Below, piece after piece: positions 43,233 through 55,345 of a stretch of DNA of 64,000 bases (position 1 is the first letter of the stretch; each line of letters opens with the position of its first letter). This DNA comes from Dromiciops gliroides (lineage: Eukaryota > Chordata > Mammalia > Microbiotheria > Microbiotheriidae): assembly GCF_019393635.1 (NCBI RefSeq), contig NC_057861.1, forward strand, positions 544,890,711-544,954,710. Reading direction: 5' to 3'. The notes below the pieces were generated by a model that did no database searches, was not told the DNA's origin, and saw only the letters and a program-made list of their open reading frames with translations. The translations under genes were made by a program, and so were the position numbers.

Positions 43233-44790
43233 ATTGTGTGTTGAAGGTTATAGTCAACAGTTGTCCTCTTTCTATAGCTCTCTGAATCCATGCTGAAGAA
43301 TACTTCTAAAATTGTATCACTACTCATACTAGAAAAAAAGTAGCATGAATTATAGTACTTGAACTGGAGAAATGTTTGCAGTTTGTGGTTAAATGCCAAC
43401 TCCCTTTGTACTGAAACAAAGAGGGATCTTAAGCAGGTCATGCACATGAGGCATCTTTAAGTATATCTTTACATCAAATTCAGTCCATAGGTATTAAGGA
43501 AGCTAAGGATACTATGTTTTGTGACCCAAAAATCCCAGCAACAACTTCATGGGATCTAATCTCTTCCTCTGGTCTCATGATGGCGTTGCTAATAGAATTT
43601 ATTATGGTGTGGACATTAACTGAACTGGTCAGCATAAGGAGTTACCTTCTTTTATATGTTCCTGAACATATCAAAGCCCTTAAATTCCACTAAAATACTC
43701 GATCATTTCTTATACATCTCTGTTATCTTGGATCTGTGAAGTTAAAAAAAGAAATACAAGTATAAGTCATTTCTCTAATGGCAAATTTTCTTAATGGTAA
43801 GTGTCTGCAATGGAAGCCTCGCATTCTGGCCTATTGATATCTTTGCATCTTGACTCTTAGCCAATGTGTTGGCTGCCTCTCCTGCTTTTATGGCACCTGG
43901 TGTTTCCTAAGCTTGCCAACTATCCCATATTTGAGACTGATAAAGATATTAAGCATGAAAGGAGATTATCAAGTCTTTCCCCGGGAAACTCCATTACAAG
44001 CTAAAACATTAATAACTTCTTTAAATGTAGCCATTGAGGATCCATGCAACTGTACTTTTTTTTTCTTAGTCTCCATTTCTATTTTCCATAAGGATAGATA
44101 ACATGGAGGGAATTTTGTTAAATTTCTACCACTCTCCGCTGATCTAGACTAAACCCTATCAAAAACCTAAATGAGTTAGGCTAGCATCACCTGTTGGTGG
44201 CAACCATGTCTGCTCTGACTTGTTGCTGCTGCTTTTGGGATATTCATTAATCATATCTTTAAAGTATGTCCTAGAATTTTTTTTTTTATGGGAACCAAAG
44301 GCTCGCTGACCTATACAATGGATTTTTCCATACTCTTGGAAACTTTTTTTGTTTGTTTGTTTTTGAAAATCAAGACACTTCTCTTTCAATACTTTTTCAT
44401 TTGGGGTGGGGGAAGTATAACAATCGAACATATTTTAATAACCAAAGAACAAGAAGATTCTATACAAACCCATGAATTTGTTGTATATAGCTTTTTCCTT
44501 AAATACTACTTCCATTCTCCACAATCCTTCAACTCTCACTGACCAGGTCTAAACAATCATCTACCACTTTCTTACTACCCAAGACCCTCATTTATCTGGA
44601 TCAGGTGACTAAATTGATCAAGAGCATCTCAGTATTTTTATCTTATTACTTAGGTTAAAAACTCCATGAGCCATTGTTATTCTATCATTTCTACTGCAGA
44701 GTTAATTTTCTTTGGCTAAAAAGACCTAATAAGAATTGAACAGCTCTGTCTCCTCTGTGAGGAGGTACTGTCCCATCTATTCTCCAGAAG
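43233..44790. other. Unannotated intergenic stretch
   Basis: No gene, RNA or element that I recognise on either strand; short open frames only. Confidence 0.5.
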
Positions 44791-44799
44791 GGAGGTGGG

Positions 44800-45105
44800 T
44801 AGTATGTTTCATCATTAGTCCTTTGAGATTGCATTGGATAATTGTATTGTTGAGACTAGTCATTCACAGTTCTTTATCACACTATTGCTGTCACTGTGCA
44901 CAACATTTTCCTGGTTCTGTTCACTTCACTATATATTGGTTCATGCAAGTCCAGGTTTTTCTGAAATCATCCTGATTGTAGTAGGATCCTTATAGCACAA
45001 TCATATTCCATCACAATCACATACCACAGCTTGTTTAGCCACTTCCCCAATTGATGGGCATTCCCTCAATTTCCAGTTCTTAGTCACCACAAAAAGACAG
45101 CATAT
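44800..45105 (-). mobile_element. LINE-1 3' region, reverse, worn
   Basis: attcacagttctttatcaca, acaacattttcctggttctg and acaccatagcttgtttagcc-like text, as in the copies at 18545 and 34405. 45106-45780 shows a MIR3-like trace at 45130-45245 and no gene. Confidence 0.62.
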
Positions 45106-45788
45106 CCCTGATCCCAGACCTCCCCATTACTCTATGACCTGAGACAAGTCGCCCAATCTCCCTGGGTCTCAGTCCCTCCATTTGTAAAAGGAGGGGATCC
45201 AACTAGCTAACCTAAGATTTGTCTCTTCCACCTAAAAATTTATGATCCTTATGAACTGGCAACTGCTGCCTAAGCCCTTCTCTTTAACAACTATATTCTC
45301 TCAGTAATGCTATATGACTGCAAATCATTGAACATCATAATTTCAGAGGAATAGACAATGGGCCATGAAAAGAGACTTGGTGGGTATAAGCAGACTGTAC
45401 CTATGACTGATGATAACTGGTGCAAGAGAGGGAGAGTATAATTGGGAAAGGCCATCCAATGAGAATCAGAAGATAGAGGGATGCCTTAAGTGCCTTTAAG
45501 ATACTCAAAGCATTAGAGGAAAAACTCTAGGCTGTTGGGAAGATCTATAAAAAACTTGGGGTAGGATATGGGGTGAAAATCACTTAGGATTTCCACCCCT
45601 ATTGATAGAGGGAGTACCCACACCAATAACAGAGCCATCACAGTATCAAAGCAAGTTGGAAGTGTAATGAAAACAATATTGATATAAACCTTTTCACTTC
45701 ACAGAAGAAAAAACTGAGACCCAGAGATGTCAAGTGATTTCTTCCCCCCCCCCAAGTCTCCCAGCTACTTAGTGGCTGAAAAGGATCT

Positions 45789-45962
45789 ATTATTATTATT
45801 GTTGTTGTTGTTGTTGTTTTTATTTTTTTCGGGGCAATAAGGGTTAAGTGACTTGCCCAGGGTCACACAGCTAGTAAGTGTCAAGTCTGAGGCCAAATTT
45901 GAAGTCAGGTCCTCCTGAATCCAGGACCAGTGCTTTATCCACTGTGCCACCTGGCTGCCCCC
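45789..45962 (-). mobile_element. WSINE1-like SINE, reverse, with (TTA/TTG)n tail
   Basis: Tail (TTA)n(TTG)n, body ggggcaataagggttaagtg, end gccacctggctgccccc. Confidence 0.9.
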
Positions 45963-46174
45963 ATGTTATTTTTTTAAACCACAACAACCCTAGGAAAACT
46001 GAGTGAAGTTTAGGCAATTAAGCAAGTTAAAGCAATAAAGCAAATAAGAAAACTGAAGTTAAAGCAATTAAGGCTGAATCTGAACTCAGGGCTTCTCACA
46101 CCAAAGTCTGTATGCTTTTTACTGTGCCACACTACCTCTTAAAACTGCAAAAATAATTTTTTAAAATAATTCTA

Positions 46175-46320
46175 GAGGGAAGCTAGGTGATACAGTGTAT
46201 AAAGCACTGGCCCTGGATTCAGGAGGACCCAAGTTCAAATTTGGCCTCAGACACTTGACACTTACTAGCTGTGTGACCCTGGGCAAGTCACTTAACCCCC
46301 ATTGCCCTGCAAAAAAAAAA
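46175..46320 (+). mobile_element. WSINE1-like SINE
   Basis: Head gagggaagctaggtgata, end cccccattgccctgc with an A tail. Confidence 0.9.
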
Positions 46321-46329
46321 GTGAATATT

Positions 46330-46790
46330 AAATTTTTTTACATGTAAGTGAGAAATGATGAAATAATTAAAACTATATATTTTTAAAAAGATAATATATG
46401 TAAGGTACTTTACAAACCCTAAAACTATATAGTTATTATTATTGTTATTACCACTCTTTGTGATTATTAGAGCAAGTCACACCCTATAGGCCTTAATTTT
46501 CCTCTGTAAAAGTGTGAGGGTTGGGGCAGCTAGGCAGCACAGTGGATAAAGCACCAGCCTTGGATTCAAGAGGACCTGAGTTCAAATCTGGCCTCAGACA
46601 CTTGATACTTACTATATGTGTGACCCTGAGAAAGTCACTTAAGCCTCATTGCCCTGCCCCCAAAACAAAAACTAAACTAAAAAAAAACAAACAAACCCAA
46701 AACATAGTATAAAAATGCGGGGGTTAATTTAGATGGTGTCAATGATCCCTCCCAGTTCTAAATCTATGTTCCTTTGTTAGTCTGCATCCC
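46330..46790 (+). mobile_element. MIR-type SINE with nested WSINE
   Basis: The nested WSINE is 46523-46700, with a tail of CAAA and CTAAA units. Around it are SINE-tail traces (gtactttacaaaccctaaaa and tcctctgtaaaagtgtgagg). Confidence 0.65.
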
Positions 46791-46965
46791 AGGCCATGGC
46801 CAGTTGTCCTGACTTTTATCTTGCCACTGGACTTCAATGACTGTAAAAGAGATCAAGGTTGATGACTTTGGACCATTCTGCCTCACTTTAATTGCAAGCA
46901 AGTCAAGACATCACCCTAGTGATATCATTCATCCTCTCCAAAAAATGAAGGACAAACAACAGTAG
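46790..46965 (-). mobile_element. Marsupial SINE of unnamed family, reverse
   Basis: tcaagacatcaccctagtga and gcctcactttaattgcaagc are the reverse of the copies at 35606 and 52640. Confidence 0.65.
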
Positions 46966-47886
46966 GGATAGGGCCTGGGCCTGTGATTGCAGTTGCTAAG
47001 GAACTGCAAGGTGAGGAAATTCAATTCATCTCTATCAGCCCCATCTGTTTGACTCAGTAATAGTTCTTAACCTCCCTTCTCAGGATAATGTTGGAATACT
47101 AAGGAAAGTCAATTATATTGAAATACAGTTATTAAAATATTTTAATAAGTTCACAGACCCCAAGTGAAGAAGCCTTGTCTTTCTTAGAATTATTTAGAGC
47201 ACTTAAAGGTTAGACAACTATTTTGGGTCACACAGCCAGTATGTATCAGAAGCAGGGCTTTGACCCAGGTTTTCCTGGTTCTTGGTCTATTATATCATGC
47301 TGATTAATGTATAGAATATAACTCTACAGCAAACATTCATATATAGTTAAGAGGATGAAGTGAGCTATAACCCCATCACAGAACAAAAGGAAGGAGATTT
47401 ACAATCAATGTTGTGTACTTCAGTGAAAACAAGGAGCTCGAATCTTGCATCTGAGAAGCAACAAAAGAATAGCAATGCCTAAATTTTGCTATTTAATAGC
47501 AACCAAGGCAAATGTTTGTTTCCATGGAAGCCCAGAAAAAGTAAAATCCTGTAAGTGAAGAGAGGGTAACTTTTTTTTTTTTTTTGGGTAAAATCAACTT
47601 TCTCAATTCAGGAATGTACAGACCACATTGTTCTCATATCTACAAATGGAGTTATATTAGCTTGGGCTCTTTTGAAATGAGAACAGAGCCCGTGTGGGAG
47701 CAGTGGGAGCAGTGGGAGCAGTGGGCTTGGTGTTCTAAGCCTGATTTTTTCACTTTCTTTCCCCTCCCTATCGCCCCCCAAAAAGCGTTTAATGCTGAGT
47801 GGTCAAATTTAACCAAAATAGTTCACTTCATTCCATGAAAAATACTAAAGCTTAAAAGTTTTTTTTAATTAACAAAGCATGTTTTC
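46966..47886. other. Mostly unannotated; hAT-like trace
   Basis: 47055-47175 reads gttcttaacctcccttctca and gttcacagaccccaagtg, a worn hAT-like end. At 47697-47722 four copies of gcagtggga stand in tandem. No gene seen. Confidence 0.45.
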
Positions 47887-48578
47887 AGAGAAACAAGTCC
47901 AATAGGCTTTGGACTTCTGGAGGCAGAGCCAAGATGGCAGAGGAAAGACATTAAATGCACAGAGCTCCTGACACAATTACCCCCAAAACAGCAATGAAAT
48001 AACCTCTGGAGCAAGAAAACCCACAAAAAGATGGGGTGAGATTATTTTCCAGCCAAAGACAGATTAAAGGGGGCTGTGCTGGGCTGCAAACAGAGTCAAA
48101 CCCCATGATCGCACCAACACAGACCCCAGGCACATTGAGCCAGAGGAAATTACCCTTGAGCCTCCAAATCAGCTGCAGCATTGGCATCTTCTGGAATTAA
48201 GCTTACCTTCAGGTGAGAGGACCGGGTGACTGGCAAGGAGGGCAGGGAAATACAGGGGTGTCTGTGGAGCCTAAGGAGGAGTTCAGCTATCCTACTCCAG
48301 CAGGGAACCAGGAAGAAATCTTGAGTGTTGGGAGGCCTAGGTGGGGGAGGGGTGCCGCCTTGTAGAAACTAAGAAACAAAGCACACAAACTTTTGCTGGC
48401 TGGTTAATTAGTAAGTTGGCTTGACATTATCTTTGGACCAGAGAACAGGCCAGTCAAGAGGAAAACCTGCACTTCCTCAACCCAAAACACCTGGGACCCT
48501 CTGAAGCTTGGGACGGTGTAGCTGGAAAGTAGGGCCCGACCAGATGAGGGAGTTAAAAGTCAAGTAAAAGACGGCAAG

Positions 48579-49616
48579 ATGAGCCAGCAAAGAAAGTTGA
48601 GAATTATAGAAAGTTTCTTTAGCGACAAGGAAGATCAAGGTGCACCCTCAGAAGAGGATAACAACCTCAGAGCCCCTACATCCAAAGCTTCCAAGAAAAA
48701 TATAAATTGGTCTCAGGCCATGGAAGTACTCAAAAGGGACTTTGAAGAGAAAGTAGGAGAGAGAGAAGGAAGATTTAGAGAGGTGAAGGAAAGAATGGAA
48801 AGACAAATGAGAGCAATACAGGAGAGTCATGAGAAAAAAGTCAACAGCTTGAAAAGCCAAATGGAAAAGGAGATATAAAAGCTCTCTGAAGAAAATAATT
48901 GCCTAAGAATTAGGATTGAACAAATGGAAGCTAGTGAGTTTATGAGAAAACAGGACACAGTAAAGCAAATCCAGTTGAATTAAAAAATAGAGTGCAATAT
49001 GAAATACCTCCTTGGAAAAACAGCTGACCTGGAAAATAGATCCAAGAGAGATCATTTGAAAATTATTGGACTACCTGAAAACCATAACCAAAATAAAAGT
49101 TTAGACAGCATCTTCTAAGAGATCATCAGGGCAATTTTCCCTGATATTCTAGAAGCAGAAGGTAAAATGGAAATTGAAAGAATCCACTGTTCACCTCCTG
49201 AAAGAGATCCCAAAAGGAAAACCTCCTGGAATATTATAGCCAAATTCCAGAGCTACCAGGTCAAGAAGAAAATATTTGAAGAAGCTAGAAAAAAGGAATT
49301 CAAATACTGTGGAGCTACAATAAGGATAAAACACGACCCAGCAGCATCTACATTAAAGGATCAGAGGGCAAAGGAACTGGGACTACATCCAAGAATCACC
49401 TACCTAGCAAAACTGTCTATAATCTTTCCGAGGAAAAAATGGGACTTCAATGAAAAAGAGGACTTTCAGGCATTTGTGATGAAAGGACCTGAATTGAATA
49501 GAAAATTTTACTTTCAAATACAAGACCCTAGAGAAGCATTAAAAGGTAAACAGGAAAAAGAAATTATGAGGCATATTAAAAGATTAAACTGTTTACATTC
49601 CTACATGGGAAGATAA
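48579..49616 (+). pseudogene. HAL1/L1 ORF1 (RNA-binding protein), one frame with three stops
   Basis: 345 codons in one frame, starting MSQQRKLRIIESFF and ending NCLHSYMGR. Stops lie in frame at 48876, 48981 and 49116; there is no frameshift. The first third is a heptad-rich coiled coil (EKVGEREGRFREVKERMER). The last third is the L1 RRM/C-terminal domain with KTSWNIIAKFQSYQVKKKI, then GATIRIKHDPAASTLKDQR and LHPRITYLAKLSI. L1 ORF1p of other mammals is about 340 residues and forms trimers that coat L1 RNA. Confidence 0.88.
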
Positions 49617-49725
49617 TACTTTGAACTCATAAGAACTTTCTTAGTATTGGGGTAGCTAAAAGGAATAATATATTTAGAGGACACAGATTTGAACTGAATA
49701 TGAAGGAATGATATCTGTAAAGCAT

Positions 49726-49857
49726 TTATTTTTGGTTTATCCTTGTTCTTTGTGGGGCAAGCAGGGTGGTGTGTCTTATGTCTGGGTCCAGATTTGGGCT
49801 TGGGGCCTCCTAGGTCTAAGGCTGGTGCTTTGTCCACTGTACCACCTAGCTAACCCA
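49726..49857 (-). mobile_element. Worn SINE-like segment in the HAL1 3' UTR
   Basis: In reverse it matches the WSINE head (ggtggtacagtggacaaagc, then the worn middle tggacccagacataagac). The core gtgacttgcccaggg is almost lost. It has decayed more than the surrounding HAL1. Confidence 0.6.
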
Positions 49858-50018
49858 TGATGACTTCTTTAAAATGGGGTTGAGAGGTAGGAGGAATACA
49901 CTGGGGGAGGAGGAAGAGGAGAGGTGGACTAGGGAGAGGTAGCTCACATGAAGGAAACAAGAAAAAGCTTATGGAGGAGAGGGGAGGGGGAAGGAGTGAG
50001 TGAACCTTACTATCATCA

Positions 50019-50490
50019 AAACTGGCTCAAAGAGGGAATAACATACATACTCAAGTGGGTGTAGTAATATATTTTTGCCCTGAGGGAAAGTGGGAGGGGA
50101 AGGAGATGGGGGGGGTGGGAAGAGAGGAAGGAGGGAAGGGCAGATTGGGGGATGGAGCAATAAAAAGTAAAACACTTTTGAGGAAGGTGATGATGTTCTA
50201 CATAACTGCACATGCATGACATATTGAATTGCTTGATTTCATAGAGTTGAGGAGGGAGGGAGGAAGAAAAATTTAGAACACAGAATTAGCTCAAAGACCT
50301 TAATCTCATCTGAGTGGGCTCAAGGAGAGAATAACATATGCATACAATTGGGAGGAGTAATCTATTTAACCCGACAGGAAAGTAGGAGGGGAAGAGTATT
50401 AGGAGGGTAGGGTGAAAGAAGGGAGGGCAGAGTAGGGGAGGGGACAGTCAGAAGTAGAACACTTTTGAGGAGGAATAGGCTAAAAGAAGA
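50019..50490 (+). repeat. ~285-bp tandem duplication in the HAL1 3' UTR
   Basis: actggctcaaagagggaata / tgggctcaaggagagaataa and aaacacttttgaggaaggt / gaacacttttgaggaggaa recur about 285 nt apart, with the purine-rich part between them. Confidence 0.75.
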
Positions 50491-51101
50491 AAACAAAGTA
50501 AATATCATGGGAAGGATGGAGGGAAATAGTTATAATGATTGATTATAATGGCAAAATGTATGGTACCTACTTTGCTGGGCTATTGTAAAGAAAATTCTTT
50601 GTCAAGTTTAAGGTACTACATAAAAGTTACAATGAACAGGACATTATCAGAAAAACCTAGAAAAACCTACATGAACTGAAGCAGAGTGAAATGTACTGTA
50701 TACAAAATAACAGCAATAGTGTAAGATGATCTGCTGGGAAGCCTGTGGTTATTTTCAGCAAGACAATAATCCAATATAACTCTGAAGGATTTATGAAAAT
50801 TGCAATCCATCTACAGAGAAAGAACTGATGGTATCTGAAAACAGATTGAAGCACATTTTTTTTGACAATTCCTTAATCTGAAGTTTTATTTTTATTTGTT
50901 TTTTCTCACAACCTAGCTAATGTGGAGATGTTTTCCATGACTACTCATGTATATCTTATATTGAATTGCTTGAGTTCTTGGGGGATGGGAGGGTGGGAAG
51001 GGAGGGAGGAAGAGTTGGAACACAAAGTTTTAAAAAATTGATGTCAAAATTTTTTACACGTAATTTGCAAAATAAAATTCTAAAGAGAAACAAGTCCAAT
51101 A

Positions 51102-51990
51102 ACTCTAAGATTTTAAAATTAACATAAATACATAGTATTTTACCCTCTAGCCTCTTCTGAAGTAGAACAGGAAATAAATGCAGTACAATCTCCCATCCAT
51201 GCTCAGTGTCTTTTTTGAATTTGCATAATTTTCATATCTACTTTCAAAACAATCAAAAACTTTGTACTTCATGGATGAAAGACAATATATACAATTTATT
51301 ATTATGGTATACAAAATACATAGCTGTCAACAACTGATTGTCTCCCAAATTAAAAATTTAAGCCCTTTGTAACTGCATAAAAACTCTTTGTAAATCAGTG
51401 GTGAATGCTTATAGATAACAGATATAATAGGAAAAATTTCACCAAGTATGTATTGGGCATTTCAAGCTGAATGTGTTAAAGCTATCTTAACCACAGTATT
51501 AAGGGGCAGCTAGGTGGTGCAGTGGATAAAGCACTGGCCCTGGATTCAGGAGGACCTGAGGTCAAATCTGGCCACTTACTAGCTGTGTGACCCTGGCCAA
51601 GTCACTTAACCCTCATTGCCTCACCAAAAAAAAAAGAAAAAGAAAAAAACCCACAATATTAAACTCAAGTCTTCAAGAGCATCTACTTCAGTCTTCAGTA
51701 GTCTGAAGTTGCCACATCATTAGAATCATGGGGAAGACCAGAGGGAGCTCTTGGTTTTTCTGTTTTCAATTCTGAGGCTGGTGCTTAATGGCTATTGACT
51801 GTTGAGGGTGGTGTCAGGAGGAGTAGGGAATTGGGCTGTGGACCCAATAAGATCTTATATTCTTTTTTTCTATCCCTTCCCACTGCCTAGATAAGGGATA
51901 GGAACTACACACCATCATCACTTCTCCAGATTCTTAGCTCTCCAGGGACTCCTATTTATACAGGAGCAGCTTGCCTCTTTATTCCTTAGA
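51102..51990. other. Intergenic sequence with one WSINE (51505-51640)
   Basis: The SINE on the plus strand has an internal deletion (gtcaaatctggccacttact) and flanks cacagtattaa and cacaatattaa. The rest shows nothing I recognise. Confidence 0.8.
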
Positions 51991-51991
51991 G

Positions 51992-52320
51992 CTATGGTCT
52001 CAAACTCAGACACTGAACCATGCATATGGATTCCTGAGGGTCACACAGCAACTTGGAAAACCACATATTAATTGTATCTATTTTTTAAAATACTTCCTAA
52101 TTAACTTTTTTTTTTTTTGGTGAGGCAACTGAGGTTAAATGACTTGCCCAGGGTCACACAGCTAGTAAGCGTTAGGTGTCTGAGACTGGATTTGAATTCA
52201 GGTTCTCCTGAATCCAGGGCCAGTGCTCTATCCACTGCACCACCTAGCTGCCCCTCCCAATTAACTTTTAATCTGCTTCTGGCTGCACTGAGAAGTGGCC
52301 ACATGTTTGACACTTCCAGC
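51992..52320 (-). mobile_element. hAT-like short repeat split by a reverse WSINE
   Basis: Outer parts tggtctcaaactcagaca and ttaatctgcttctggctgca match the family at 23310 and 40634. The WSINE (52110-52253) has flanks tcctaattaactttt and tcccaattaactttt. Confidence 0.68.
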
Positions 52321-52639
52321 TTTGAGTTTTCCCTCTCTCCCAGGAAGTTTAGACTCGGGCTGTAGTTGGTTCTACAGCTTACACTCCCTCAGGAGAATAG
52401 AGTACTAAGACTCCAGATTTGATAGGACCAACCTGAACCTAACTAAATGGCCAAACTGAACTCAATCAAGCTTAGAAGACCTGATTGCTGATGTTTTGTT
52501 CCTTAGAGTTGTGGGTTTTTTAAAAATTTCAGTTAAGTCACTCACTCGTGACTCATGGCTCAGGCCATGAGTGTTACTGCCTCTGTTGATGTCCAGCCCA
52601 CGTGCTTGACACTTCTGCCCTGCAGTGCTTGGTTAATTA

Positions 52640-52805
52640 TTATTGTTTGTCCATTTTCAAAGAAGACCAGCGGGTGATGTCTTGACTCATACATGAATTG
52701 GATTTAAGTGAGGCAAAATTGCACAAAGTCATCAAACTCACTGTCTCTTCCAGAGTCATTGAAATCCAGTGGCAAGAGGAAAGTCAGGCCAACTAGTAAC
52801 AGCCT
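52640..52805 (+). mobile_element. Marsupial SINE of unnamed family
   Basis: ggtgatgtcttgactcatac, tgaattggatttaagtgagg and cacaaagtcatcaaactcac. Best copy of the family in the window. Confidence 0.7.
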
Positions 52806-52986
52806 TGGTTAACGGCAGGCATTTGATAAAGATTAATTCACATCCTCATACTCTCCTTTCAGTTAGGCTTGACAATATCTTTGTGGTTCCCAAAACTTGA
52901 TGCTGGGTAGAGTAATATCTCTTTCTAACTAGGACTTGATTTTCCCAAGTTTCTCCCAGTTATATGGCCACCATGTACCACCCCCC

Positions 52987-53027
<41 letters not shown>

Positions 53028-53430
53028 TTCTGCTTATTAATGGATCAGCTTTAAAAAAAAAAATCTCCTTAACTTGTACTCCCTCTTCTGGTTAAGCAAA
53101 ACTAATGCATTCAATTTGACATTTTTGTCTATCTCTTGCCCCAGTATAGCTTCTTAGGCTTTGAATGGGAACGGGGAAGGCTAGTAGCACAGTTAAAACA
53201 GAAGTAAATGAGCTCTATACTGGCACCTTGTCCAGGACCTTCTCCAGTTTTAAATTCCCAAATACTGCAAATATAGAAAGTGCTATAACTTTGAAACTTT
53301 TCAATTGTCTCATCTTCTCCTTTAACCAAGTGTAATGGAAACCATGGTACTTTTAAATGCCCAAGATTCTAAGGGAAGGAGTCCTGGCCTGAGTGACAGG
53401 AGGCCTGACTTCATAGGAGCCTTAATCTAA
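52806..53430. repeat. (CA)n microsatellite in unannotated sequence
   Basis: About 19 CA units at 52989-53026. The rest shows no gene or element. Confidence 0.8.
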
Positions 53431-54110
53431 TCATTTAGTAAACATTTATTAAGTGCCTACTATTTGTCAGGTACTATGCCAAATACTGAAGATACCAAAA
53501 TAAACCAAAACAAAATAAAATCCAGTTCCTGCTCTCCAGAAGCTTATAATCTAGTGAGGAAGACAAGACACAAAAAAGGAAGTTGTAAACTCTAGCTGGA
53601 GGTCACAATGAGCTAGAGGGAGACAATGATCTTTTGGAGTTAGACTTAGTCCATTTAATCTTAGACCTTTTGGGCATGTGTGTGTGTGTGTGTGTGTGTA
53701 TTGGGGATGGGGGGGTAGGAAAAGGTCATGGGCTTTATATGATTATATATTTTGGGCAATGAGGGAGTAAAGAACAGAGGAACATAATAGACCAATAAAT
53801 AGTGATTCCAGAAGGAAAAATCACCCAGTTTGTTGAGAAGAGGAGGAGGACTTCAAAAGAAAGATAAGACAAATAAAGAAGAAAACAAGCATTTATTAAG
53901 TGCCTACTATGTGTTATACACTGTGGATAATAGTTATCTTAATTATGCCCACTTTACAGGTGAGAAAACTGACAGAAGCAAAGGTTAAGTGACTTGCCCA
54001 GGTCACACAGCTAGTGTGAGGCCAAATTTAAACTTGTCTATTCTGTCCTCGGGCACAATACACTGTACTACCTACCTGCCTCTAATAAGGAGAGATCTAT
54101 TTTGATATTA
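53430..54110 (-). mobile_element. L2 3' end and THER1-type SINE, reverse
   Basis: 53430-53600 reads aaacatttattaagtgccta and tctccagaagcttataatct (L2 tail). 53885-54085 reads tactatgtgttatacactgt and gtgacttgcccaggtcacac (THER1). A (GT)n run lies at 53680-53699. Confidence 0.65.
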
Positions 54111-54184
54111 CCTATGCTTTTACCACCAGGCTTTAATCAACCTAAGATTACTTGGTAAGGGCTTTTTCCTCCCTCTTAGTAACT

Positions 54185-55345
54185 TGACAAAAATTACAAA
54201 AAATAGAAAGCCAATATTAGAGGAACTGCAGGAAGATAGGTATGCCCATACATTATTGGTAGAACTGTAAACAAGTTTTCTTTTCTGGAAAATAATTTGG
54301 AATTATGCTAGAAAAAAAAGGAATAAAACATTTTTACCCTTTGAGTGAGAAATACCATTTCTAGGTATATATTTCAAAGAGGTCAAAGACAGAAAGATAG
54401 AAAGGTCTCATGTGTGTGTGTATACATATATACACACACATTATATATTGGTTTTTTGGGGGGGGGTTTGCAGGGCAATGAGGATTAAGTGACTTGCCCA
54501 GGGTCACACACCTAGTTAAGTGTCAAGTGTCTGAGGCTGGATTTGAACTCAGGTCCTCCTGAATACAAGGCCAGTGCTTTATCCACTGTGTCACCTAGCT
54601 GCCCCCCACACACATTATATATTAATAGGAGCACTTTTTGTGGTAACTAAGAACTGGAAACAAAATAGATATGCACTGAATAGAGTTGTTGAATCTTTTT
54701 CAGTTTTATCTGAATCTTTGTGACCCCAATTGGGGTTTTCTTGGCAAAACTACTGGAGTGGTTTGTCATTTTACAGTGAAGAAACTAAGGCAAACAGGGG
54801 TAAATGACTTGCCTAGGGTCATGCAGCTGCTAAGTGTCTGAAGCTAGATTTAAACTCAGGAAGAGGTGTCTTCTTGAGTCTAGGGCCAGTGCTCTACCCA
54901 TTGAGCTACCTAGGTACCCCTATTGAATGGGGAATGGAAAGGTAACAAATTATGGTACATGAGTATAATAGAATATTGCTATGCCATAAGAAATTATGAA
55001 TGTTTATAAAAGTTCAGAGAAACATGGAACAACTTATATGAACAAATATAGAATGAAGGAAACAGAAACAGGAAAACAATATACTTAATTATAATGTAAA
55101 AAAGAGCCCCAGCCTGAATACAGAGTAATTATAATGCATAAACTTTGGCGCGTGAGAAGAGTTGAGAAAATGTATTGTCTTACTTCATTGCCAGGGTGGG
55201 GGACTATGGGAAAAGAATATTGAATACACTGTAAAAGTTGGTCAATGCATTGGTTGATTTTTGCTGAGCTAATTAATTTTTCTTTCAAAATCTGTCATGA
55301 GGGAAGACTTGCCAATCAAGGGAGGGAGAAAGGAATATATTTGGT
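54185..55345 (+). mobile_element. LINE-1 3' region with two nested SINEs
   Basis: L1-like text occurs on both sides (cattattggtagaactgtaa; agaactggaaacaaaataga; ggtacatgagtataatagaa; acatggaacaacttatatga). Nested in it are a reverse WSINE at 54450-54606, with a perfect 17-bp duplication cacacacattatatatt (54433-54449 and 54607-54623), and a reverse MAR1 at 54690-54925. Confidence 0.75.

Larger units (their letters stand above)
47905..51083 (+). mobile_element. HAL1 (half-L1) retrotransposon, complete, 3.2 kb
   Basis: A LINE-1 relative with ORF1 but no ORF2. It is bounded by identical 18-bp duplications agagaaacaagtccaata (47887-47904 and 51084-51101). The 5' UTR has gaggcagagccaagatggca, and ORF1 is at 48579-49616. 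Then follow about 1.45 kb of 3' UTR with an internal ~285-bp duplication and an end gcaaaataaaattctaa, without a long poly(A). A normal L1 would have about 3.8 kb of reverse-transcriptase ORF after ORF1; none is seen. From the family: HAL1 elements move by borrowing L1 enzymes. Confidence 0.88.

Noticed and set aside
47905-51083. Reading the 48-51 kb element as a full L1
   Set aside because: No reverse-transcriptase or endonuclease frame follows ORF1, and the exact flanking duplications show that nothing was lost at the ends.
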